From: Oscheius dolichura
Taxonomy: Eukaryota; Nematoda; Chromadorea; Rhabditida; Rhabditidae
Direction: 5' to 3'
Assembly (NCBI GenBank): GCA_932521035.1
Contig: OW051493.1
Coordinates: 5,456,001 to 5,520,000, forward strand
DNA: 64,000 nt
Shown here: positions 33,801 to 53,458 of the stretch, in pieces
Layout of the letters: every line of letters begins with the position of its first letter
Position numbering within the stretch: position 1 is the first letter of the stretch
The notes under the pieces: model-generated
Seen by the model: only the letters and a program-made list of their open reading frames with translations
Told to the model about the DNA's origin: nothing
The model's database searches: none
Made by a program: the position numbers and the translations under genes

Positions 33801-36800
33801 ACGGAAGACCTGGCCAGGATCACATATGAATTGGCCATGTCTCTTGATCTGCGGCAGAAGGACCGGGACGATATAATGTTGAAATATGAGTTGATGGCAG
33901 GCGTCGTGGAGGCGGCCAAGCTGAAAATCCGAGCAAATACAGCGTAAGAAATTGGTCTTTTTTGGTTTTAACCTTATTTTAGGAGAGTGTTCTCTTTTAT
34001 GAGCTCGGCTCTGTTCACGCTGCAGTTCAGTTCGGACAAGATGACCCCGATGATCCGACCCCTGGTCGACTGTCTCCAGACCGAGGAGAACATCAATGTG
34101 ACGTGTGAAGTGTACAAGTATTCTATCCCGATGATGGTGGCCATGACCTGTACGAGGAGTCCGAGACCCCATGTGAAGATTCTCGAGAGGGCACTCGCCG
34201 CCTTCACCTCTTGCAACATTCGAATCCCCAAAACAGCAGACTGGGAGGGTAAATCTGACAGGATCTACCTCCTCTACGCACTTACCCTGGGAGATCAGAA
34301 GTATCACTATTCCAGCCAAAATGCCGAGTTGATGCTCCACGTAAGTGCCTAACTCTATCCCCTTTTCATCCACGAATTCAGCTATTCCTGACCACCATTG
34401 ATTCTAGCCTGGTGCCAGAGTTCTACCAACTACTGCAAGTGAATGAATCCAAGGACACCGATGTAATCCCTTTCCCGTTGATTTTAACCTATTTTCCTTT
34501 AGAAAATTATCGTCGCCTTCGAACTGCAAAACTGTTTCTGGCAACGGTACTGCCCTTCCCTTACAGATTTCGCCCTGAGCAAAATCCTGGAGTTGGTAAA
34601 GAGCGCTAACCCTGCGTTGAGGTCAGTAACATTCTTATTTGGTTTGAGGAGGACATTCCAGATTTGCTGGGGCGAAGGCCCTTTCAACGTATGTTCGCAG
34701 TAGGACAGGCACAGCCATGAATGTCTTCTACGACCCGTTGGTGGAAATGCTCGGCAACTTGGAAGACAACAACGCCAGGAGAGGAGCCATTGAAGCTGTG
34801 ACATTGTAAGGAATGGATAATAAATTAGACTGACGCGTAATTATAGGCTGGTACAAAACAATCTGAACAGATTGGTTCCTCTCTTTGCGCCGTTGGTATT
34901 CCCCCGTCTGGCCGACAACGACCCTCAGATTAGAGACTGCGCCGGAGAATGCTTCAGAAAGATGGTCCCTCTTCTGTCTATTGAGGTATTCCGCTTCGAT
35001 TGTTTCTATTTCTCGTTAGGATTCTATCCGTCCCATTGATGATCTCGACCAAAAGATAGAAGATGAGCGGACGAAGAACCGAGACTTCATCCTCGTCCTG
35101 AGCAATCCGTCCAGTCTTCCTCCCGTGGATAAATCCCAGATCAACGGACTCATTTCGACCATCGCCCTCCGTCATTACCAAATTGTTAGTGGCCTTTCTC
35201 TTCTGATTCACACTTTTTTTAGGAAGGCATAACCTGGCTCCGTTTCCTTCGCCATTACGGTCTCAATGGCATCCTGGCCGACGATATGGGTCTCGGAAAG
35301 ACCCTGCAAACCCTTTGCGCCATCGCTCTGTCAAGAGATCAAGGTGATCCTTTCGCATCAGCACAGTGGAACTTGGACTTTAGATGTCGCCCCACCAATG
35401 TCCTTGATCGTCTGCCCACGCACTCTCGTCGATCACTGGGTTCAAGAATGGCAGAAGTTTTTCCCCGAAAGGGGATCGGCAGGGAAGGCCGACTCGATCT
35501 CCACCGATGGACACGAACTCATTGTCATCTCTTATGAAGATCTGAAGGCCGGCCGTTATGCGTTTGTTTTTTTTCCACAATTTGGATCGTTCCTTTTTTA
35601 GCCGACAGGTATGGAATTACGTTGTCCTGGACGAGGGCCATGTAATGAGAAACCCCAAGTCGGTCATCTGGAAAGCGGCCAACGAGCTCCGAGCCCACAG
35701 TCGGCTGATTCTTTCCGGTACACCTGTCCAGAATACGCCGGCAGATCTCTGGGCACTGCTCGCGTGGCTCATGCCCGGCTACCTCGGGGACGAGAAATAT
35801 TTCCGACAGAAATACCTGAAACACGTTATGAAGTGCAGGAATCCTAAGGCCACCGGTGACGAGATCCAGGTTTATCATATTCATTTCGAGGAGACATGAA
35901 CATGTTTGCAGAAAGGCCAAGCCACCCTTCACCAGCTCCACCAAGTGATCTTGCCATTTGCCCTGAGGAGACTGAAATCGGAAGTGTTGCAAGACCTCCC
36001 ACCGAAGATGCTCCAGGATTACGAGTGCTACCTGACGGAGGATCAACAGGAACTGTACAACTTCGTCATGGAAAGGTATTTCCGAGTCCATTGAATTAGG
36101 ATATTCCCATTTCAGGACAACCACGAAGAAGGAGATCGAGGGGGATGAAGAGTTCCTCACTCCCCTCCAGACATTCCAATGTCTCCGGAGACTGGTGGAT
36201 CACCCCTTCCTCCTACGAGAGGTTCTCGAGCGGATCAAGGCCCCTTCGGAGATACTGGCCAAAACAGATAAGGATGCTCCATCTGGAAAACTACAGGGGC
36301 TGGGCCACATTCTGGAAGAGTGTGGTATCATCCCACAACAGACGCTGGGAGCAGAAAATGAAGACAATGGGGTCGACGTTGTGCCGGTGATAGAAATCCC
36401 CCACAGGGCGTTGATATTCTGTCAGTGGAAAGCTTCTCTTGAACTGGTCACCTATGCTTTGGAAAAGTAAGTCAACCGACCAGATGGAACTGTCTTTTAG
36501 TGGCTCATTGGGAGCAAAGGTCTCCTATCTCGTACTCCACGGCGGAGTCCCTCCCAACCAACGGCAGGCCGTCGTCGACCGCTTTAATTCGGATCATTCG
36601 ATTGATGTTCTCGTACTAACCACAAATGTAAGAAGTCTCTCAACACAAGCCAATACGATGTGTTCAGATTGGAGGAGTAGGCCTGAACCTGACCGGAGCA
36701 GACATTGTCATCTTCGTCGACCACGACTTCAATCCATCCAAGGACGTCCAAGCCATGGACAGGGCACACAGACTGGGTCAGACGAGGAAGGTCCACGTAT

Positions 36801-37148
36801 ACCGGCTGATCACCAAAGGAACAGTCGAGGAACGGATCATGGGCCTGCAGAAGTTCAAACAGGACACAGCTGATGTGAGTGGAGGAGGGGAACGCAGAAG
36901 AGATGAGGGTTCAGATTGTGATCGGGGCGGACAATCGACTACAGGAGATGAACACGGAACAGCTGATGCAGACCCTTTCTTTGGAGAAGCAGACGAATGG
37001 GACGGTGGCCGAGCCGGGGAGGAAACGGATGAAGATGACGGCAGCGGCGGGTGACCCGAACGAGGTGTGGAAACTGGAGGAGCTGTGGGACGATTCACAG
37101 TATGAAGAACAATTCGATGTACAAAAGTTCATGGCCGCTGGCCGATAG
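30836..37148 (+). CDS. btf-1: BTAF1/MOT1, TATA-binding-protein-associated Swi2/Snf2 ATPase
   Basis: There are 33 exons (first 30836..30955, last 36915..37148) joined in phase to give about 1692 residues, near the 1849 of human BTAF1. Mot1-type ATPases strip TBP from DNA and reset promoters. HEAT-like repeats fill the N-terminal ~1250 residues ([35 protein letters not shown]). The C-terminal helicase has motif I DDMGLGKT (35.3 kb), motif II as [10 protein letters not shown] (35.6 kb; a DEGH box), motif [11 protein letters not shown], motif V LNLTGAD, and motif [11 protein letters not shown]. Exon limits include 32058..32192, 33983..34340, 35602..35869 and 36116..36466. Introns are 34-50 nt. 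The joins at 31852/31887 and 32699/32740 are the least sure. A poly(A) signal lies at 37258. Confidence 0.95.
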
Positions 37149-37257
37149 TCGCTAGTCTAGATCTATTTATTGATGATATTGTATATTGACGTGCTGACCG
37201 GGTGACATCGTCCATTCCTGTTGTCTGTCATATTTTGGGTGGATGACGAGACGGGTG

Positions 37258-37263
37258 AATAAA
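37258..37263 (+). terminator. Poly(A) signal of BTAF1
   Basis: This AATAAA lies 110 nt after the stop codon. Confidence 0.5.
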
Positions 37264-37411
37264 GGAAGACAATCTATACATACAGCTGTCTCTTTCTTGG
37301 ACAGACAAGAAATACAGCCCGCCAGGCCATTAATCTGACGCCAACTGCTCGGCCTGGCCGAGGAGCCATTGCCCTTATTGCACCCAGCCCGATCCTCTTT
37401 CTCTTTCAGCC

Positions 37412-40400
37412 ATGTTCAGACTTTTGGTGGTTCTTCCTCTTGTTGCCTTTTGTCAGTCGCCCTGTACCCGAACCCCTTACGAGGCCAAGGGGGATAAGAG
37501 GCCGGGCAACAACGGATACGTCGTGGAAATTGACGCCGCCACAGCTGGAGGAGACACCGGAGCTGCTGGTTTCGTCCCTGGCCAAAAATACAAAAGTATT
37601 GAGCTGTCTATTAGACGACAAAGTAATGTTCAGTATCAATAAGAGGATGGAGGACACAGTTCACGGTCCAGACATTTCGCGGATTCATCCTGACGGCCCT
37701 GTTCGAGGACCAGACCCCGGCCGGTCGCTTTGAAGTAGGCAACTGTCAGTCGCGCCAAAAAGTTTTAGGTGGAGAGAGGGAAAGGCGACTCGCGAGTGTC
37801 ACCCGGCTGCAGAACAGCTGGAGTGAGTCATTCCCACCTGAGGCCGAAGACCTCTGTCCACACCGTCTGGAAGGCACCCGAGTCGGCCACCGGCTGTATC
37901 CTTCTCCAAGCCTCGATTATCGAGTCCAAATATGTCTGGTACTCGGACGACAGTCAGCTGACCAAGAGGATCTGCATCAAGGGTAGGTCTAGCTTTGTTC
38001 TAAAAACCACAATTTAAAGGTGGCTATCAACTGGCTACTACTGAAGCACCGGCCGCTGGGAACAGAGAGTGTTGCGCTTGTGATACGGCCAAGTACAGTT
38101 TGGAATTTACTGGACTATGGAGCAAGGAGACACATCCACGGGACTTCCCTTCTCGTAAGACCTTGGCTTTATCCAAAAAGGCAAAGTTTCAGTGGAACAC
38201 TTGACTCATTTCACGGATATGATTGGAACATCTCACTCATCCAACTATTCCCTGTGGAAGATTGGAGGAATATCGACAGACGGAATGAAGGAGATCGCCG
38301 AATGGGGAAATACATATAAAGCGGAGATCGAAGTGAAAGAGAAGGTAGGCGAGGAGGGGATAACCAAGGAAAGAAGACATTCAGGCAGCTGAAGTGCGCA
38401 CCTTGATGAAGATCAAAGGACTGTGGTACCCCGAGGTCCAGGGAAAGACGTCGTCTTCTTTCGTGGTCAACAAGTGGGTGCTCTTCCTCCTCTCGATACA
38501 CTAGTCATTCAGATACCACCATTTCGTGTCCGTGGCCACAATGTTCGGCCCCTCTCCAGACTGGTGTGTCGGCCTCTCGGCTGTCGACCTTTGTCTCCCG
38601 GACTGTTCCTGGGTAGCCGAGAAGACCTTCAATCTGCTGCCCTTCGACGCGGGGACAGACTCCGGCCCCACGTACATGGTATGAGTTCTATATTTATTTA
38701 TCGGTTTTGTGTGGTCGTGTTCGTCATCAGTCTAGGTCGGGTGGCAGGCGTGGGAGGCCTCCGCTACGGAATTGTCTAGATTTTGTATTTTCTCTTCTAA
38801 CCAAGGGCATACCTTTCTGAAGATCGCATTGATTTTTCTTCCAAACGAAGGTGTAGCATATGAAGAAACAGAAAATGATGACCACGAAAAAGACGGCCAG
38901 AAGTAGAACGAATAAGAGAACCCCTGTCCCTACTTCGAGGTCCTCCATCAAATGGAATGGCTTCTGGTCGCTTATCCCATAATTCGACAAGTCGTTTTCA
39001 GTCCCCAAATACCCCTTCGGAACCGAGGGACCCGATCAGGTGGATCACCACGAGGGACGACCCGGCCTCTCCCTTCTACAATCCGAGCAGCGACACCATT
39101 CCCCCGCTGGCCACTCTCGTCCTCAAGAGAATCGAACTGACCCCAAGTCGTTGCCAGTCAGATGACGAATATCGCCGCGACGCCTTCAACTCCACGAACA
39201 CTTCGGAGGACGAGGAGTACAAGGACAGGAGAGAGTGTCTGATGTCCGAGTGGGAGCCGTGGTCCCTCTGCTCCGCTACTTGTGGAAAGGGCATCCGAAT
39301 GAGGAGTCGTGTCTTCGTCTTCCCTGTAAAAGCCCAGATCTTCCACTGCAATCGCCAGACCACCGAGAGACAATTCTGCAATGCCAAGATCAACGAATGC
39401 GAAGGTTCCTTTTCTTGTTGTCTTCGATTAAAAGGTTCCTTTAAGATTCGACAGCCTTTAGTTCGAGATGTTCCGTTAGTCCATGGGAGAGCTGGAGCGA
39501 ATGTACTGTAACTTGTGGACATGGGACGAGAAGTCGAAAGCGCTCTTTCCTCAATCCAGCCACCAAAGAAGACGACTGTCCCCACATTGAGTTGGAGAGG
39601 AAGGACCTGTGCGTAGGTAGGATTTGTTCCCTATTCTTTGAATGGGCAATCACCTTTAGGAGAGGCTGGAGACGACTGTTCCGTCACCCCCGATCCTTTG
39701 TGTAAGACCACAGCCTGGTCCCAGTGGTCCCCCTGTAGTGCTTCTTGCGACGATGGTGTGAAAGTGAGAACTCGTCTGTTCTTCTTCTCCGAACACGAGC
39801 AGGTATCTCCTCCTCCCTCTTTTCTTATAATAGAATTGTAGAGATGTTCCCACATCAGTCTTCAAGAGAAGGATGTCTGCGTCATGCAGTCCTGCCGCCG
39901 CTTTATTGAGCAGAATTCCGAAGAAATCTGTGCCGAGCCCAAGTCGGAAGGGCAGTGTGGAGGAACGTTCCCCAGATATTGGTTTAATAACGGGACGAAT
40001 ATCTGCGAACGATTCATCTACACCGGATGTAAGGTATAACCGGGGTTTTTAAAATAGGGAAAGAGCTCTTCAGGGAAATAAGAACCAGTTCGAAACGGCG
40101 GAAGAATGCAGACGGGCCTGTCTGGAGGGGCACGACCACCACAAGGCCTTGGGTATGCATCTCCTATTCACACTCACAATCTCTGCTTATAGTTCCCAAC
40201 CATCAACTGATTGAAGAATTCGGAACACAACAGATAAACGACGGAGGAGACCCCGTTCCCTGCGAAATGCAGGAGTGGACACCGTGGGGAGCTTGTTCCG
40301 TGACTTGTGGGCGAGGCAAGAAGACACGCACCAGACAGATCAAGGTAACTTTTTTATCTGGGTCACCTTCTTTTAGACCTTCCCAAGAAACGGTGGAACT

Positions 40401-40682
40401 CCCTGTGCGGAGCATTTGATTCAGGAGCACCGCTGTGACCAAAGACCTTGTCGTGAGTTCATGTCTTCCTCTCTCCAAAAACTCCTTGTTTCAGAAGTCA
40501 ATGGATGCCAAGTCGGCCCATGGTCCAGGTGGACACCATGCTCTGTCCCTCATAACAGCTGTGGAGTTGGGATACAGACAAGAAGGAGAAGGGTGATGAA
40601 AGGAAGAGACGCGGAATGGAGGGAGACGGAGTGCCAGGAGGCGGAGACAGACACACGGACATGTGGACGGCCCTGCGTTTAA
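37412..40682 (+). CDS. spon-1: F-spondin, secreted extracellular-matrix protein
   Basis: The CDS is join(37412..37595,37634..37734,37769..37982,38020..38154,38193..38344,38385..38473,38513..38678,39002..39404,39446..39616,39660..39802,39842..40033,40074..40152,40193..40344,40377..40452,40495..40682), 814 residues, close to nematode SPON-1. Domains in order: signal peptide (LLVVLPLVAFCQS), reeler domain, spondin-N domain (YSLEFTGLWSKETHP, HFTDMIGTSHSS), thrombospondin type-1 repeats (EWEPWSLCSATCGKG, WESWSECTVTCGHG, WSQWSPCSASC), a Kunitz-type domain (CERFIYTGCKGNKNQF), then two more TSP1 repeats. F-spondin supports attachment and axon guidance. A TTTCAG ends one base before the ATG. The 323-nt intron 38679-39001 holds an antisense gene candidate. 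Confidence 0.96.
38693..38698 (-). terminator. Minus-strand poly(A) signal inside the F-spondin intron
   Basis: TTTATT on the plus strand gives AATAAA on the minus strand, 29 nt downstream of the nested frame's stop. Confidence 0.45.
38727..38948 (-). CDS. Candidate nested antisense gene: small single-pass membrane protein
   Basis: A 73-codon frame starts at MEDLE, followed by about 28 hydrophobic residues (VLLFVLLLAVFFVVIIFCFF), then basic WKKNQCDLQKG and an Arg-rich tail. It lies wholly in an F-spondin intron, on the opposite strand. A minus-strand AATAAA (38693-38698) lies 29 nt past its stop, and the intron is the only long one in the host gene. An extra in-frame Met exists upstream at 39008, inside the host exon. 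No family is recognised; no intron is needed. Expression is unproven. Confidence 0.45.
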   Translation of the reverse strand: MEDLEVGTGVLLFVLLLAVFFVVIIFCFFICYTFVWKKNQCDLQKGMPLVRRENTKSRQFRSGGLPRLPPDLD

Positions 40683-40698
40683 TCATCGTTAATTTATG

Positions 40699-40704
40699 AA
40701 TAAA
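40699..40704 (+). terminator. Poly(A) signal of F-spondin
   Basis: This AATAAA lies 17 nt after the stop. It ends 6 nt before the stop codon of the convergent stargazin-like gene. Confidence 0.55.
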
Positions 40705-40709
40705 TTACT

Positions 40710-42029
40710 CTAAAGACACGTTTCTGTGGGGTTCATGAGGTCCAAGGGGGCGGGCGCCTTGAACACGGGGTACTCCTTGGTGGACAGGTACTGAAATGGA
40801 GATTAGGTTGAAGGAAAGAGGAAGCCGACCTTCTCAGGGCCCTCCTTCACCGGCTGTAGGGGATTGCTAAAGACCGAATTACGTCGTAGACCGAGTTCAT
40901 CCAGAGTTGGGGCTGTGGAAGAACCACTGAACATTTGAAGGGGACTACTAGATTAGGAGCTACCTGGTGATTGAACTTCGGGGAGTTCTCTTGAACCGGG
41001 CCGGGATCCCCCCATTCTCCCGGGCCACCACGCGTTCTCCACTGGGTGACCCCTCCGATATCTGAATGGATTATCTCCGTCACCTGGCTGATTGTCCTCA
41101 CCTTGTGCACATTGAGCATTGACCGAAGTTTGTAGCGGTTAAAAGTCCTCTCATCCCTTTTGGCCATATAAACAACAATTGAGAAAAGGGCAGCACATTC
41201 GGTGAGCAGAAACGAAAACTGGAATGTTTTTGGGTGGGGAAGGAATAAATTGAATGACCTTGAGCAGCCAGAAGGAGTAGCCGTAGTCGTAGTGGAAGAG
41301 GGGGTCGTCCATCTCCGAGGCGGGGTAGATCTTGTGGCCGACCTCCTTCGAGACGGCGGACATGAAGACGATGATGCAGAGAAAGTTAGTTATCCCTGGG
41401 ATAGAAGTGGAGTGAAGGAGAAGAACACCCACCTGCGTTGATGTGCATGACGGTGGCCAGGAAGAGAGAGGCGTAGGGATTGGGGAGAAGGGCACAGATG
41501 ACGGAGTTCAGTGTTCCTATGGCACTCAACGTGACCCCGGTTATCATGAAGTAGAAACTTTTACGGATCGATTCTGGAAAGGGGTATAGGGGACGGGAGG
41601 GGGGCACACGTTGGACTCCTGTGGTAACATCGCTGGGGTCGTCGTCGACGATGTAATGGACCGTATGGCATTCGAAGGGATTTTGGGCTGAAGGGTATCT
41701 TCTCTGGTCAGAAAGAAACTTACGGTCCAGCCAACAGAATTTCCAGGGGCCATAGCTGGCATTTTTGAAGTAGACGGGCTGGTTGGCGACGTCTTCCAAG
41801 TGGGCCGAGCTGTTGGGCATTATGTAGTATTTGAGGACTTCTGATGTGTACAGCCAGGAATTGCTGGCTGCTCCTGGGATATCTGTTACAAGAGGAAGAA
41901 GCCGTGCCTACCCATCAAGTTGGTTCCGGTCGCTATGAAGGCGGAATACATGGCGAGGAGGGTGAGGAGCCGTCGGTTGACTCTTCTTATTTTAATAAGC
42001 TTGTGTTGACTGACGGGGATAACCATCAT
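40710..42029 (-). CDS. Stargazin/TARP-like four-transmembrane protein (CACNG/claudin family)
   Basis: The CDS is complement(join(40710..40790,40830..40926,40964..41061,41102..41218,41259..41395,41433..41687,41724..41882,41912..42029)), 353 residues. TM1 follows the basic start (RRLLTLLAMYSAFIATGTNLM). The first loop has SNSWLYTSEVLKYY and WKFCWLD, which resembles the stargazin WLY/GLWxxC pattern. TM2-TM4 follow (FYFMITGVTLSAIGTLNSVI; ITNFLCIIVFMSAV; FSFLLTECAALFSIVVYM after GYSFW). The cytosolic tail is 120 residues, basic then Ser/Pro-rich. Such proteins traffic and gate AMPA-type glutamate receptors at synapses. C. elegans STG proteins are likely relatives, but which one is not decided. One intron is only 29 nt. 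Confidence 0.8.
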
Positions 42030-43149
42030 CTTGGGGTAGCCGGGAACAGGGCTCTGTTGAATGCCCCAATCAAAAATGGGCTCGTCAAGGGTGCCGAGTA
42101 AACCAATTTAGACCTAAAACTGCCGCCACCTCGAGAGGAGTTCTGTCGAGGGCCCTCTGCATAAATGTCTGCTTGACCACCAAAGGGAATAATAACCCAA
42201 ACAAGAGTGGCTACTAAAGAGGATACTAGGGGAATGGGCAGAGTACTATCCTCCTCCACCCATGTCAGTTGTTTCAGCTGTCCTACTAGCCGTGAGACCA
42301 GTCTGTGTCCCTTCCCCGTGGTCATTTCGCAACAGTCAGCTTATGCCATCCGACCAACAATCTTCCGCTCTTTCCAAGAACCAGTTCCTTGTCTCCCCGA
42401 ACTGCCAAATATAGTTTATTTGATATCCTGGCAACGGCTACCAATTAATGCAACCAACGGCAGGTGGACACTTGGACGTACGTGCTTCACAGGGCACGCC
42501 ATTTTTAAGCATACGTCATGCCATTGGCCATTTAAAAAATCTCCACTTCATCACTTACTCGACATTTTTTTCTATTAGTTTCAAGTTAGAAAAACTTTAC
42601 TCTTCAAGAAAAATCGATGATATCCCAGAGAAAGCGAAGACCTGGTGAGAAACGCTATCCCCCGCCCCTGACCTCCAGCAAAATTGCTTCTCGCCCATTA
42701 ATTACTGAGAAAAGGTGTTTCTAAAATTAGAGGCTTTATAAACCCCTCCTCTTTGTATAAATCTTCAATTTGCTGTGACCTGTGCTCCCCATCTATGCTT
42801 CCATAGGCCACGACTTGCCTTGAAAGGTCCACAGCTAAGAGATCTCTTCTCTACTTCCCAAAAGTCACGTAAAAATCAATGCTTCCTCCATTTTGACAAT
42901 ATGCGCTTGTTTTAGCATCTATTCTTTTTATTTTATCAAAAGTAATAGAGTCACTTGTATCCCCTTTGGGCTGAATCTCGTCAAGTCTTCCCGAACCTTC
43001 CCCGAGTGGTCTTTCCCTGTTCTTGTCTCCAACCATTTCTAACCTCTTCCAACGTGTCTACTCCTCTTTCTACCAACATCAACACGTCCTTCCAGACCTT
43101 CTCAGTGTATGAGTATTCGGCGGAGCGTATGTTATGCACCAATTCACGA
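42030..43149. other. Divergent intergenic region between the TARP-like gene and ire-1
   Basis: No supported exon lies here. It should contain the 5' ends and promoters of both flanking genes; a short open frame on the minus strand (42.1-42.3 kb) has no motif. The part after 42.5 kb is AT-rich. Confidence 0.4.
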
Positions 43150-51945
<8,796 letters not shown>

Positions 51946-52140
51946 TCAGTGTGTATATAGTATCGGTCACAAATGGGTTATATTTTATACATGGGATTGT
52001 GCCTTTTTGTAGCATAAGGGTCCAGTATATTACTGGTTATTATTGTATCGTCCCCCTCCGCCTACTTCCCTGGATCTCCTTTCTCCTTCAACTGTGATAT
52101 CTATCTGCTATTCTTTTTCTATTTTGATTACGCCGGTTTT

Positions 52141-52146
52141 AATAAA
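52141..52146 (+). terminator. Poly(A) signal of ire-1
   Basis: This AATAAA lies about 196 nt after the stop codon at 51943-51945. Confidence 0.45.
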
Positions 52147-52259
52147 TTTTCATCATTTAAAAGCAAACATTTGAGCAAGAGATAATTCATTGTGGATGTG
52201 AGCTGACTCCGGAGAAGCCTAGGGCCAGTGATGACGGGGGAGGAAGGCCGAACTCTGAT

Positions 52260-53458
52260 CTAAAGACCCATTTGTATCATAATTGAGAACTCCCTTGGTT
52301 AGTAAAAGCAAGAAACACTCACTGAAAACCAATTGGAGGTGGCTGAGAAGTGGGTGGAACTGACACGGGCTGAGCAAACCCGATGGCAGATGGCGCCACC
52401 GATGGAGGAGCGACGACCGGGTTAGTACTCATGAGATCGGCCAAGAAAGGATTGTTCGAGCTGATTTGAGCATTCGAAGCCAGGACAGAAGGAGGCGGAG
52501 GAGGCCATGCCACGGGACTGTCCAAAGATGGCTGGGAGACCAGCCGAGAAGGCTGGGAGACCAGCCGAGAAGGCTGGGGAGGGATAGAACTGAGAGAAGG
52601 AGCAAGTCCGGGGAGGGCGACGCCCATCCTCGCTGAAATATATCCACATTCACACAGCAAAACATACGCAAAAGAAGCAATGAACCTCATGCAGACTATA
52701 TAAAGAAAACTCACTCGGATTATTGCCCGATGGCTGTGGCTGATGGCCGGAAGAGGGAGCAGGAGGAGCTGGAGGTGGTGGCTAAAGGAATGTAGCTAGG
52801 GAACGGAGGAGATAACTTACGGGAATACTTTGGGCACTGTTGAAATCAATCAGAAGATCTTCTCTTCGTGGTTGATGGTCCGTAAAGTCGTAAGGAGGAG
52901 GCTGAGTAGGCATGGTGGAGGTTGGAGGGCTGGCCGTCGGAGCGGCAGCAGACGAACCGGGGATATCCGTCGAGAACTCGCCGGACTCGGCCAGTCTTCT
53001 GGCAATCTCCTCATCTATCAGCTCCTGTCTTAACTTTTCCTCCGTTCGTCTGGTTTCTTCTGCATTCCACTCGGCTGCCAGTCGCTGAGCGATCTGCTCA
53101 TCCGTCTCCTCTCTGAGAAGTTGTCTCCCCTTCGAATATATAGACTCACATCTGCCTGTATTGCTGTCTTCTCATGGCCCGGGCTGTCTCGTCCTCGTAT
53201 TGCTGTACCACTCGAGACTGTTTCGTGTCGGCCCCGATTGTCCGACGTTCTGTCCTATTCTGGTCGTAATGCCTAAATATTGTCTTCATACAGAATAAAA
53301 CAAAACAGACACTCCAAATTCCTGATCCTGTAGTCTCCGGGCATAGTCGAAATCTTCTCGCTCCCGCAGTTGAGATCTTACTGAAATAGCCAATTACCTA
53401 TCGGGAAAGGGGAAGACTAACTTATAGACGGGTCTGGGTTGGGATCCTCGATGACCAT
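52260..53458 (-). CDS. CCDC50-like ubiquitin-binding protein with MIU-type helices
   Basis: The CDS is complement(join(52260..52293,52323..52632,52715..52781,52821..53112,53150..53283,53313..53380,53422..53458)), 313 residues. Three helical blocks fit the motif-interacting-with-ubiquitin pattern: DFDYARRLQDQEF, DEQIAQRLAAEWNAEE and DEEIARRLAESG. The second half is Pro/Ser-rich with a duplicated 7-residue unit (QPSRLVS) and an NPFL motif of the kind bound by EH-domain endocytic proteins. CCDC50/Ymer has a similar N-terminal array and links ubiquitin to receptor trafficking and NF-kB control, so a trafficking role is inferred. Two introns are 29 nt. The C-terminal last exon (11 codons) is the least certain. 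Confidence 0.65.

Noticed and set aside
33321-34373. 350-codon minus-strand open frame
   Set aside because: It is exactly antisense to several in-phase BTAF1 exons and crosses their introns; the plus-strand reading matches a known family.
42026-42325. 99-codon minus-strand frame next to the TARP-like start
   Set aside because: No conserved motif and the TARP N-terminus is already complete with TM1 at the chosen ATG.
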